A DNA stretch of 64,000 nt from Pelomyxa schiedti. Lineage: Eukaryota > Evosea > Pelobiontida > Pelomyxidae. Position numbers and translations under genes: made by a program. The stretch covers positions 10,482-74,481 of the forward strand of contig JAHLWZ010000191.1 in NCBI GenBank assembly GCA_020536535.1, in the 5' to 3' direction. Below, piece by piece: positions 1 through 10,600 of the stretch; the first letter of the stretch is position 1; every line of letters begins with the position of its first letter. Under the pieces are notes generated by a model. That model did no database searches and was not told where the DNA came from. It saw only the letters and a program-made list of their open reading frames with translations.

Positions 1-127
1 GATACTCTTCCCATGGAAGTGGAATGGACAATCCCAGCCCCATGCTTCCTCCGCTTTCTGCCACCGATACCTAACCATAGAAAAAGAAATTTTATTTCTA
101 TTACTAATTTCTAATCGGCCTCCGGAG

Positions 128-232
128 GGGACGATCATTTTGGCCGCGAATCATTTTCGGCAACAAAAGTTTTTGACAACGAAAGTTTTGGGCAACGAAA
201 GTTTTCTGGAACGAAGGTTTCCCAACATACGG
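128..232. repeat. Short degenerate direct repeats at the broken end of an LNR gene
   Basis: Several imperfect copies of a unit close to GCAACGAAAGTTTT follow one another here (about 160-225, with weaker copies just before). They begin exactly where the upstream LNR gene stops resembling its neighbouring paralogue. The array is AT-biased and its translation is repetitive and unlike LNR sequence, so it is probably non-coding. It may mark a rearrangement junction or the edge of an inserted element. Confidence 0.5.
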
Positions 233-1104
233 TGGCCATCCCCCAGCTTCGAAACAGGACAGGCCACATCCCCGCAGAATGTGGAATCTGAAGGTAGTAA
301 TGAATGACAACAGGAAAAGCGGTTATACATACGTACCACAATCATTTCCATCCCAATCACAGAGCTCAGTGTAACAGGCAGAATCACAGATTCCGTCGTT
401 GATAGAAGTCTCAAGGCAACCACTGCTGCAATATCCAGCAAGTATCTCATCACAGTCTCCACCGTCATAGCTGCAGGCTTCATTGTCACAATAAAAGTTG
501 CAACGGCCATCACCAACATCAGACTGTGGACAGCCAGTCGCACAGAAGGCACACCCTGTATCATCTGTGGCAAATCTTCAATCACACGAAGATAGATAGA
601 ATGTGAATACACTACACACCACAATCACCCATGTCTCTATCACAGTCACTGTTGTCACACTCAATGTTGCAGATTCCATCGCCCCAATCAACCTCCTCAC
701 ACGTCCAATCACCGCAAGCACTCTCACCACAGTCACCGCCGTCATATTGACAGTCGTTTGTCATACACCATGGGTTGCAATATCCATCGTCAATGTCAGA
801 CTGCTGGCATCCAGGGTTGCAAAGGCCTAAGAGTAGCCACACGAAATTAGCCCCCCCAATTTAATACTAATAGCTGATTGAGCAAGGTTAGGGTGTTTTG
901 AAAATCAAACCAACCATAGCAGTCGCCACCGTCCCACTCGGTGGCCTCGCCGTAGCACTCAATGTCACAATGCCCGTCATTCATGTAGTCCGTCCTGCAG
1001 TTTCCAGAATAGCCCTCATAAGCATCACTCAAAGTCGGCCCCAGTACTACTACAACGGCAACCCAAACAACAAGCAAACCAAGCCTACAACCCACAACCA
1101 ACAT
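225..1104 (-). CDS. Secreted LNR (Lin-12/Notch repeat) protein, apparently truncated at its 3' end
   Basis: A multi-exon minus-strand gene. The ATG at 1104 opens a hydrophobic signal peptide (MLVVGCRLGLLVVW...). Next come cysteine-rich modules with the LNR pattern C..DxxNDGxCD..C....C.(Y/W)DGGDC: one in exon 1 (to about 915), two or more in exon 2 (about 826-611), and more in exon 3 (about 567-336). Introns are 40-90 nt with GT-AG borders. LNR modules bind calcium and are extracellular; the ligand is unknown. The gene is a close tandem paralogue of the one at 1222-2955, with similarity reaching into the 5' leader. Similarity ends near 225, inside the module beginning TFCGD...KLGDGH, where a short-repeat array starts. 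The membrane anchor seen in the paralogue is therefore missing or lies outside the window. Confidence 0.7.
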
Positions 1105-1221
1105 TGCTTTCCCTTTTCGTTTTTGACTTGGTTTAGGGGAAATCACCTCACGATGGGTGATGCGTTTCTTTGAAAGGTTCTCTTATGTTAGTTTCTGTAT
1201 ACTCTAATACTATAGGGGTCA

Positions 1222-2955
1222 TCAGGTGTGGGTTGGTCGTTGTTGTTCCTTCTCCTTCTTGTTTGCGATGAGAGTGAGGAGGAGAACAACACCACCAAGG
1301 AGGCCAATCAACCCTTCGACAACGAGAAGGCCAATGGTCACTGCTTGGCCAGCATCAACACCATTCGATGAGGAACCTCCTGGTGATGCCTTGTGTGATG
1401 TGAATCCATCATAGTCGGTCCAGCACTCGTATTTAGATATCCACTGTACCCCCACACCATTAGGCTCCACAAAGCAGTCCTCACACATGTTGTCAGTGCA
1501 CAGGTGCTTAGCTTGTATCCCCTGATCCCATTCATAATAACCCCAAAGGTTGTTGTCCATGAGAAGGCAGTCAGCATTAGACCAGTATGTGATTGTAACA
1601 GGGTCACCTTTGCACATGGGATGGCCCATGTGGCTGTCCAGGCTGGCCTGATACAGTGAGTGGTCATGCAGTTCCAAGGGTTACTTACTTGACAGGAAAC
1701 CAGGAATTGATGTAGGTACCAAATTCACTTATTGTAACACAAGCTACCCCTAGGTTTGGAGTGGTGCAGTCCATGATGGGACATGGTCCAAACAATTATC
1801 AGACTGGTAACTGGCAGTGACATTTACCACTTGGCCAATGCAGGAATCATCAGTGAAGGTTACCTCCATGTACACATAAGAAAATGCACAATCACCACCA
1901 TCATAGTCACATTCTGCAACATTACATTCGTGGTCACAGTGACCATCTGAAATGTGGCTGATGTGGCATGCCCCGTCAACTGGCTCATTCATTCCACAGA
2001 AAGTGTCCACTTTGGGGCAGGTAAATAGTAGTTGGACAAAAGAGGTACATACTGCAATCTCCATCGTCCCAATCACAGACCTCATTGTAACAGGCTGTCT
2101 CACAATGACCATTACCAACAGAAGAGTACATGCAGCCAAAGTCACAATAGCCTTCCATTACGCTGTCACAGTCACCATCATCCCATACACATACTTCGTT
2201 GTAGCAGGCCGGCTGACAGACTCCATTGCCGAGATCGAAATTCAGACAGCCTTCTGCACAGTAATCTGTTCCATGACAGTTTGAAATCGCCAGGAAGGAA
2301 AGCATGGTTTACCAGTACAGTCCCCAAGGTCATACCTGCATTCCTCAGTGTTGCACTCCCAGTCACAGAGTCCATCCCCAATGGACTCTCCATCACACAG
2401 TGGGGAACAATCAAAGAACACTGAGGGAGTGTAAGTATTGAGAAAATTGAAGGAATTTGAGGCTTATGTTCCTGGTTTTGTTAATAGGGGACATAGTACA
2501 TACTGCAGTCGCCACTATCCCTGCTACAGTCGATATTATTACACTCGATGTCACACCACCCATCTGCCAAGTCGGCCTCATTGCAGTTCCAATTTCCGCA
2601 CGCTGCATTGCAACCACAGTCGCAGTCGTCATAATTGCAGTCACTAGTCATGCACCAGGGGTCACATACCCCATTCCCAATGTCAGTGTAACTACACCCA
2701 ACATTGCACAGGTCTGCAGTGCATTAACACACTAAAAACAACGAAAAAAAAGAGGCAACAACCAGCGCAGTCACTCCAGTCAAACTGGTTGGTCTCACTG
2801 TAGCACTCAATGTCACAAACGCCATCACCAATGTAGCTCTCATTACAATACCCAGAGTAACCCTCAAAAGCATTACTCAACATTGGCCCCAGCACGGCAA
2901 CAGCAATAGTGGTCCTTAACAAAACTACCAAATCAACCCTCCCCATAACCAACAT
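1222..2955 (-). CDS. Signal-peptide LNR-repeat protein with C-terminal transmembrane segment
   Basis: The start at 2955 opens a signal peptide (MLVMGRVDLVVLLRTT...), followed by an LNR-type cysteine module. Exons at about 2715-2499, 2410-2335, 2278-2050 and 2008-1750 carry further LNR modules (for example CNVAECDYDGGDC). The last exon holds a non-LNR ectodomain with cysteines, then a hydrophobic segment (GLLVVEGLIGLLGGVVLLL) and a basic tail ending at TGA 1222. This predicts a type I surface protein. Introns are 43-83 nt. The reading frame could not be joined cleanly between about 1830 and 1640: either a small intron is hidden there or the sequence carries a frameshift. Only 28 bp separate the start codon from the inverted-repeat segment beginning at 2984. 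Function is unknown; surface recognition or adhesion is an inference from domain type. Confidence 0.75.
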
Positions 2956-2983
2956 TACTTTTTTCCTTTTTTCGTTTTTTCTT

Positions 2984-3150
2984 ACAGGGGAATGCGATTG
3001 GGGTGGGAAAACGAGAGGGAGTTTGTGGTAAAGGGAGCGGGAAAAGCAGGAAGAAATGCAGAAAAAGATGCGGGAAAAGCACCGGTCAGGGTTTCTAGAA
3101 ACAGCGCCAACCGACGCGGGGGTCTTCGTTTCAAACAACAAAAAAATCAT
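2984..3150 (+). repeat. Left inverted-repeat arm
   Basis: Near-perfect reverse complement of 4472-4636. It includes the shared blocks GGGAAAACGAGAGGGAGTTT and CGCCAACCGACGCGGGGGTC. Confidence 0.85.
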
Positions 3151-4471
3151 TCTAATAAACAAAGCGTCGCTAGGGCGTTGGTGATTTATGGTGTGACAGT
3201 GCTGGTGATGCACATTGCGGTGTTTGGCTGTTGACTTCTGTTCCGGTATTGTTCTCCTTGCTTTTTTTATTCTGTGGTCACTTATTTATTGCCTTTTCCC
3301 CTTACTTTGTATTAACAGTTTGTTTTTTTAATTTCGTTTTGTTCTGTTGTTTGGTTTCTTTGTCTTGTACCCTAACTTTGGTTTTATTTCGTTTGGTGTA
3401 CGTAAGTTTTTGGTCTTGTACTCACGTCAACGCAGGTTGAGGATAATGACGAGAAGAAGCAGGCATAGCGGTATGTTTCCATTTGTGTTTCAAGTCTCCC
3501 TCACTCCAACATAGGGCCTCCATGCAGTGACTCAGTCCACTTCAATGGACCAAGCCGGAACTACATGTATTTTCTCCGCTTTTTCTTACCCCGGTACTCC
3601 ATGCACTCATCTCCCCTTTGGGTAAGTAATGTTGAATAGGTGGTGGACTGGCCCGGCTGAGATGACAGCCTGTCACGAAAGTGGGGTAAGTCCCCCTCCT
3701 TTTTAATCATCACCCCACTCAAACATAATAGGTACCCCCAGACTTATAGGCAGGCCTGGGAGAATGTGTGCAGCTCTGACCAACTCAGGGTCTCCCTGCA
3801 TTGCCACTGCAGCCCTTTTCTGCATTTCCGGCATGGTATGTGGCTCCTTTTTTTCTTTTTTCCAGTAATATAGCATTCAGGTGGGACTGGCTGGCTTCGG
3901 AGCTGAGGTCTATCATCAAGGTAATTCCCTCTCCCTTTTTATCATCACCCCACTCAACAATAACAAGTTAACAGATGCCAGGAGGTTCCCTTCGTCCATT
4001 CCCCTCCCCTCGCGACAGGGGGCCTATGCCCACATTACCTGAAGTCGAAAATTGACTTCAGGTGAAAAAAAAAAATCATTTACTTCCAGAAAGTGCTCAG
4101 GCCTTTTTTTTTTAGCTCCAGGAGCCGGCGTTTTTTTTTTCGGACACCAATGGGGGATGTAAGGTGGAAAAGGAAATGCTGGCTTACAAACCAAAACTGC
4201 TCTGCAGTAACATCGAACTGACGCAGTTTGGATGGCAGATATAGGGTTGTAAGTTTGATTTAAACTTAAAGTTGAAGTACACACCAGTGTTCCTGGTTGG
4301 TGATGGTGTTGATCCTATTGTTCCGGTTCCACCTAAAGAAAGTGAGGTGCTTGGTAGTTCTAGTTACATGCACCTTGAGGCACCAGTGCTGCGAGTAGGG
4401 GAGTGATACAGTGCAACATAACACGGGTAATTCCTCAGTGTGCCACATGGCTTGGTTTTTTTTATTTTAAT

Positions 4472-4636
4472 GGTTTTTTTGTTGTTTGAAACGAAGACCC
4501 CCGCGTCGGTTGGCGCTGTTTCTAGAAACCCTGACCGGTGCTTTTCCCGCATCTTTTTCTGCATTTCTTCCTGCTTTTCCCGCTCCCTTTACCACAAACT
4601 CCCTCTCGTTTTCCCACCCCAATCGCATTCCCCTGT
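4472..4636 (-). repeat. Right inverted-repeat arm
   Basis: Mate of the arm at 2984-3150. An ORF crossing this arm (about 4440-4712) is a by-product of the repeat and has no protein-like features. Confidence 0.85.
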
Positions 4637-4836
4637 ATTTTTATCTAAGTACAGAGCGAACAATCTACAACTATCAAGATACATCGCGAAGAAGTTTGAT
4701 AAGATCCGATGATCCCCGATAGACTCCGCTTTTGAGCTAAAGGGTTAATTTGATTTCGCCTTGAGAAGTGAGTTTCCTTGCGTGATAAAGAGGCTTTCGC
4801 CGGCTTTTTTTAGCAGGGATTTCCACCAACGAAGAC

Positions 4837-6928
4837 TTATGGGACCGGCTCAACTTCTTTCTTCTTTTTAGAACACGGCACAAATTTTTTGGAAAACGGG
4901 TGTGGTTGCGAGGGGGGTGTTGTGAGGGGGGTGTTGTGAGGGGAACTGAACGAGAAACACCTGACGAGGGAGGTCTCAGCGTACCAACGTTGTATCAACT
5001 TCAACCTGAACAGTGGTATGTTGTCCTCCACGTTCCTCACGTAAATGTGCTGGATGGTGTCGGATTTGGTACAATCCGTGGGGTCCACCTTCCTCTTTTC
5101 TGAAGTTGCCAGCATGAGACCGCTGTTTGTCTCCCACTGGACACTCTCGAACCCTGTGGTGTCGACGGTCATCAGCACCTCCTCTGGCGTGTTGACGTCT
5201 CGCACTTCATATCTACCGTCGTACGTCACACAGAACTTGGTTCCGTTCCCGATTCGGAACAAGTTCCTGGCTTCACATCCAGCACTTTGGACGAGGTGAG
5301 GCACTGCTGAATTCCTCTTTATGACGTATACTCTGCTCGTCGATGACTTGGCGACCACGACTGCGTCGTCGCCCAAGTCGTAATCAGAGGAACCGGACCT
5401 GATCACAAATGCCATTGAAATGGTCTCATGGGGCAGGGCCTGGGCCCCAGTTACCGGCCACCTCTCGATCTCGTGCAATCGCTTGCTCTCCAAGGATTTC
5501 TTAACATTCCAAAATATTATCTGATGCTCTGTCGGCGAGATCGTCGGGCTCATCTTCAGGGAAATGAGGAGCGCCACGTGGGGCTCCCTCTTGCTCAGGG
5601 TGACAAAGGAAATCACGTGCCCTTCCAACAGGCCCAGGTCTTCTTGTTGAACTTTCAACGGGGAGGACGGGGAACCTCCAATTTGTGGTGGGGGCAGAAG
5701 GGCAGGCTCAATGTAAAATTCTGGTTCACCCCCACAGTAATAAAGGAGCCAGTGGCTGTTTGTCCGGCAGTGAAATACTCCAGGGGGAGGATCGCGGTGC
5801 TCCAGCAAGACCCTCCAATCTTCCGGGCTTCGCAAGTTACGAAGCTTGAAAATGGAAGGGAACCCTCGACCCTTCTTCTCCAAAACCACGTAGTCATCCT
5901 CTCCAGCCCAGGTCACCCACCAGTTGTCTTCAGGGTAAAGCAAAATGGGATTGTCTTCCATTTCATAGGATATGACACCTGCCCCCTGCCAGAGTCCGAG
6001 CTTGAGGGCTCGCTGGTCTGGCCTTCCTTGACCGGTGGCGGTGCGGAGCATGATGACCAGCCTCTTCTCTGCGGCCCTTGCCCAATCGAAGACGGGATGT
6101 AGCAAAGACGGCGTCAAAACTCGCACGTGCGGCAGATGCACCTCCGCACCGGGGAAGAGTTCCCGCCAAAAGGCTCACCATCTGTTCTCGCAAGAATATT
6201 CCGTCGATGTACGGCTCCACGGACCTTGGCACTTGGAGGTTTCCCCCTGTGGATGCGGAAATCATTCTTGTCTCAGCCACACCATTGGCTGCTGGGGTTA
6301 TTGTGGTGTCAGACAGAGCTGCGGATTTACGTTCGGAGGCTCTTTCACGTTCAGCAACAGTTGAAGCCGTGATGGTGCTGATGGTTGGAGTGAGACCGAC
6401 AACGAGTGGTTTGCGTGGCTCCGCCTCTTCATCTACTCTCCCCTTTTTGGATTTTGGGGGATTCACGTTCTTCTGGCTCGAGGTTACTGCTATGGATGAG
6501 GAGGATGAGGACGAGGAGGAAGGGGTCTTGGTGGCTAGTAGTTGTCTCAGCGACGATGAGGCCGAGGACGAGCGGGATGGAGGTGCAGACGGGGAAGGAG
6601 ACGCCAAAGAGCCCGTGGTGGTTGTGATAATGGAGGATGATGAAGCAGCTTTGAGGGTGTTCGATGGATTGGAAGTCGAGGAAGCCGACAGGGGCTTGGT
6701 TGTTGCGCCGGTGGCTACCAACGGGGCGGCGGCGCGCTTGCCTCTTCTTGGGGGGGGCCTCTTCAGCTGGCTGGAGCGGGGAGCGGGACCGCCTTTCGGG
6801 GTGGTGTTGGCGCGGTGCGGTGCGGCCCCGAGCGGCTCCTGGATGTCTTGGGGGAGACCTGTCAACTCGCTCTCGATGTGGATTTCGCTTGATGAACCTT
6901 GGTGAACGGAGGACAGATCGCTGCTCAT
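4837..6928 (-). CDS. Unrecognised Ser-rich protein with a beta-propeller-like C-terminal half
   Basis: The ATG at 6928 starts a ~245-residue disordered region rich in Ser, Thr, Pro and basic residues, with poly-Ser near residue 140. The C-terminal ~420 residues are ordered and rich in short beta-like runs (VTWAGEDDYVVLEKK, HQIIFWNVKK, RVYVIKRNS, HIYVRNVED), suggestive of a WD-like propeller. I recognise no family. The two halves lie in different frames that overlap between 5963 and 6141. A 37-nt intron (6178-6142, GTGAGC...GGAG) would join them in phase, but a sequencing frameshift is an alternative. The last ~25 residues before the stop at 4837 look low-complexity, so the true 3' end could differ. 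Base composition shifts from GC-rich at the 5' end to more AT-rich downstream. Confidence 0.6.
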
Positions 6929-7226
6929 TCTTTTGCGTCTAGACGATTACGGTACCGCGTGCTCCTTCCTTTTTATCCCTTTTTTTGTTTTGCCTTTTTG
7001 TTGCCTTGTTCTAAAACGCGATTACGAAAAGGTTTTTGCACTTGTGTGGACCTTGACAGGGATACTGTCGGTTGAGGTGGAACACTGGAATGACAATGGA
7101 ATGACAACACAATCTCCGATGCTGGGGCTGTGTTTGGTTCGAACCACCACAGCCATCATTTTTTCTTTTTCTGAGAAATAGCATTGCAGCAGAGCACACT
7201 CTCGTCCGCCTTTGTTACCGCACAAA

Positions 7227-7298
7227 GGCTCCGTAGTATAATGGTTAGTATGGGAGATTTTGGCTCTCTTGATCTCAGTTCGATTCTGAGCGGGGCCA
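7227..7298 (+). tRNA. tRNA-Gln (anticodon UUG)
   Basis: A 72-nt cloverleaf can be folded by hand. The acceptor stem GGCTCCG/CGGGGCC has one G-U pair. A short D-arm follows. The anticodon stem GGAGA/TCTCT encloses the loop TTTTGGC, giving anticodon TTG. The T-arm is CTCAG-TTCGATT-CTGAG, and the discriminator base is A7298. No intron is present. The anticodon reads CAA, the normal Gln codon, and nothing here suggests stop-codon reassignment. T-runs at 7303-7307 and 7316-7324 would serve as RNA polymerase III terminators. Confidence 0.92.
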
Positions 7299-7302
7299 GT
7301 AA

Positions 7303-7324
7303 TTTTTCAGCAAAGTTTTTTTTT
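7303..7324 (+). terminator. Pol III oligo-T terminator of the tRNA gene
   Basis: A run of five T starts 5 nt after the tRNA 3' end, and a second run of nine T follows at 7316-7324. This matches RNA polymerase III termination. Confidence 0.6.
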
Positions 7325-7697
7325 ATTCGGGTTATGGTGGAGACAGAAGTGTTTGTGTGTTTATGCAGTCCCATATCCACTGTGGTGTGACTATGATCCT
7401 TGACTCAACCTGCGGTGTTGGTTACTTTGTTATTGTAGGTGTTGTTGGCAGGAAGCAAACCTCTTTGGGCAGGTCACATGAAGCACTGGATACAACGTGG
7501 GTTGTGGTTGCCAGAAATATGGAAGTATGGCCCCCATATCTAGGGTTATAAGTGTATTAGAAAGGATGGATGTGTATTTCACTTACGCATAGATGTATCT
7601 CTTCAACATTTGTGTCTCGGCTGAGGGGTGCCCACAGAGGTAGAACACATTACCTAAAACAGCAAGTTATTTGGTTTGAATTACTATTTAATTCAAG
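7325..7697. other. Intergenic stretch without recognised features
   Basis: Lies between the tRNA terminator and the 3' end of the ligase gene. Only short ORFs without protein-like composition are present. It probably holds the ligase 3' UTR. Confidence 0.5.
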
Positions 7698-10600
7698 CTA
7701 GAAATAACTTGAGAAGAGCAGTGAGAGGTCATTGGTGCTGGGTTTGCTTGAGGCGACCTCTGTAGGAATTCTGGCTTTCTGTAAAGGTTGTTCTGGGGCT
7801 GCAGCAGGCGCTGGTACTGGGAGGGATGGTTTTGTTGCAGATGGTTGTGTAGTCAGTTGCGGTTGTGGTGCTTGTGGTTTAGTTTTTGCTGTTGTATGTT
7901 GCGGTTGTGGCACTTGTGGTTGAGTGTTGGCTGCATGTGGAGGACAAACTGCAAAAGTAGCCTCTGGCACTCTTGTATGTGAGCGTTGTACTTCGTTGAC
8001 CCAACCCTGGAAAACTGTTAGAATTCTGGTTTTTGTTTAGTTAAAAAAAAAAGATGGCACCTCCCCAAGAACTGTTCCACCAAGATTCCATACGTGAGAA
8101 CGTTTGTCATCCCCTACAAACGTGATATAGTGTGTGGACTTCAACAAGTCAGTAAACAATAGAGTGAAAAGCTAGTAAAACTAACTTGGTCCTGCCCATA
8201 CGGTTTCCATCTTTGTTGTACACTAGATATTGATGTTAATGAGGACGAACTAAAGGAAGGAGGACAATACTTTGCACCAAGCAGTGCCAGCTTGTGAGAA
8301 AGCTCTGGCCTGTTGGGATGAGCCTCCGGAACTACTACATAACAGCGAGAAAGTGGGGCAATGCCTTTTGTTTTCTCTGTGAGACAGACTGAGTTCAGGA
8401 CTAAAAACAACCTTGTCCTTGAAGAGTGCTATCATCTTCCGTTATATCTCCAGAATCAGTAAGTTCCTCTTCCGATTCTGTTTCCACTTGATATTTGGTC
8501 TTGTCATCTTTCTTATCGGCAGCTGGCATTGGCTGATCGGACTGTTGATGTGCTTGCACGTCAGTTGAGTGTTCTCCAGCGCCATAAATATACACGGTGA
8601 CACCTTTCATAACCAATGACTTGTTCAGCATAAATTCAACGGTTTCCCAAGAAATTTTTGGTGGCAGATTAGGTATTACTTCCATATGGATGCTAGCATT
8701 CTTGAGTTTTCCAATGGCTGCAATCTGATAAAAATTAGAAAAGAAAAGGAAACAAATAGAGATAAATACAGCGTTGAGTGATGTATCTAATGCCTTTTGC
8801 TGCAGTACGCTTGATTTACTCTTCTTGGCTGTTTTTATAACCGCAGCAAAACACACATACACTTTGCAGTTTGCAGGATGTGATTCCACTTTAGCCAAAT
8901 GAGTTGTGCCAATGGAGAGGGGAGCAGCTGACTGTAGGTGTTGAACTACTTCAGGCCAGAGCGATTGCACTCTTCCATCAACATCGGGAGTAGGAGAATC
9001 ATCTGTGAATTGGATCACGAACTATTGGCATGTTAGTGGGCAAGGCACACATAAATGGAACCTTAGATTCAGTAGGTGGCCCTGCTCGTAACTCAAATAA
9101 ATTACCCAGAAAATAGATAAGGTCTGTTTAGGAGTTATAACGTTGGATGTAAAACAATAGCTTTCCGTTTGAAATGGTCTGCTTTCCCTTTTTCACCACT
9201 TTGGCTGGTGAAGATGGAGTGCTCCGCACTTGGGCAGGAGCTGGGTGTTGTGGCTTGACTTGTGGTTGAAGTACAGTTTGGGAAGAAGTGGTTGCCGGGT
9301 TTGGCTTAGGCTTGGGCTTGGGCTCAGATTTATTACACCAACCAGGGAGGTGCCGTGCAGAATCAGGTACATCTGATTTTCTACTGTTTTCTTAAGGAAT
9401 ACTATGTACACATGAGGCTGTGATATACCCCTTTGTAGTGGCATCTGAAGCTTGTGCTTTATTCTTGGACACTAGTAGTCTAAGTTCCGCCAAAGTTGTA
9501 GCACTATTGAAGTCCTTATCCTCTCTTATTCTGGTAATTCTGGGAAATCGTATTGAAATTCCATCAGCAGTATGCCGTTCTGATTGGGAGAACTCAGCAC
9601 CAGAAATCTCCCAAATAGGAGCGGAACGAGGATCTTTGACAACCCAATCTGGCACGATTGCGCGATTTATGATTAACCACTCTGGGACCTTTTCAAAGTT
9701 TCGTTCAATTTTTGTCATGGTTGGAACAAGTATCTTCTGCATTTGATCCATGGCAACCTCATCTAGACCATTTCCGGCCTATTGATGGGGTTGGGTACAT
9801 AGAAAACACAGCTAGTACCTTGCAAACAGTTTTGAAATTTTGGGTTTGTTCATCAAAACAACCCATCAAAAAGATACTCACCATCCCACCATGTTGGTTC
9901 TTTCCATAATAACCGCCAAGAACAATCAAGTCAGCAGAATCGGTCATATTCAGTGTCGCAAGATAATCCTTGAATCATTGGTTGAAAGTTTTTTTTTGTC
10001 TTTCAAGTTTCTTACTCTTTTAATCTTGAGCCAGTGTCGGCATAGAGGCTCATAAATAGAATTTATTTCTGAAAAACGTATTTACTCAACTGTGAAAGAT
10101 AGTCACGTACCTTTAACCACCAATCCTTCTAAATTTCTTTGTATGACCCTGTCACCAAGTAAATCGGGGGAAAATAATTACAGTTAGTTACTTATTCATC
10201 ATAGATGTCAACTGTGACTCTTCATGTACAACTTCGAGTTCCGATAGCTCGATTCTGTTTCGAATAACCTATGGAAAGTTAATATTAATTTGCACTAAAA
10301 GAATATAATTCTATTTGAATTAAGAAAGGGGTGTTTGGTTTAAAGTGGAGGAAATCCAATTAACTTCAACATTGTCCTCAAGTATTCCCCTCCGTTTTAT
10401 CAATGGAATATTCTGAAAATGTAAGAAAACGAAGAATGGTAATGTCCGTGACTTACAAGTAGTGATTCACCATCAAGGTAAAGAATATCAAACAAAAAAA
10501 TACAAACAGTGGCATCTTGAAAATTATTTTTTTTGTGGACTGAAAGAGAGCCAAACGGAAGAGGCTTGGAAAAGTTATATTTAGAGTTGGAAAAAGAGAA

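Larger units (their letters stand above)
2984..4636. mobile_element. Segment bounded by ~165-bp terminal inverted repeats, no coding capacity
   Basis: The arms 2984-3150 and 4472-4636 are reverse complements of each other with very few differences. The outer ends read ACAGGGGAATGCG and CGCATTCCCCTGT. The 1.3 kb between them has no credible ORF. It contains two similar intron-like stretches (about 3676-3730 and 3918-3982, sharing a TTTATCATCACCCCACTCAA-like core). The arrangement fits a non-autonomous TIR DNA transposon or a foldback duplication. No convincing target-site duplication was found next to the arms, and no transposase is present. The left arm abuts the 5' leader of the LNR gene. 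Confidence 0.55.

Noticed and set aside
4440-4712. ORF across the right inverted-repeat arm
   Set aside because: The same sequence is found inverted at 2984-3150 in a different context; no protein family and low complexity.
6078-6905. 275-codon plus-strand ORF opposite the Ser-rich gene
   Set aside because: Acidic low-complexity antisense of Ser/Thr codons, with no domain and no splice context.
7227-7298. Stop-codon reassignment to Gln, considered because of the tRNA-Gln
   Set aside because: The anticodon is UUG, and recognised genes end normally at TAA, TAG or TGA with no in-frame stops inside conserved domains.
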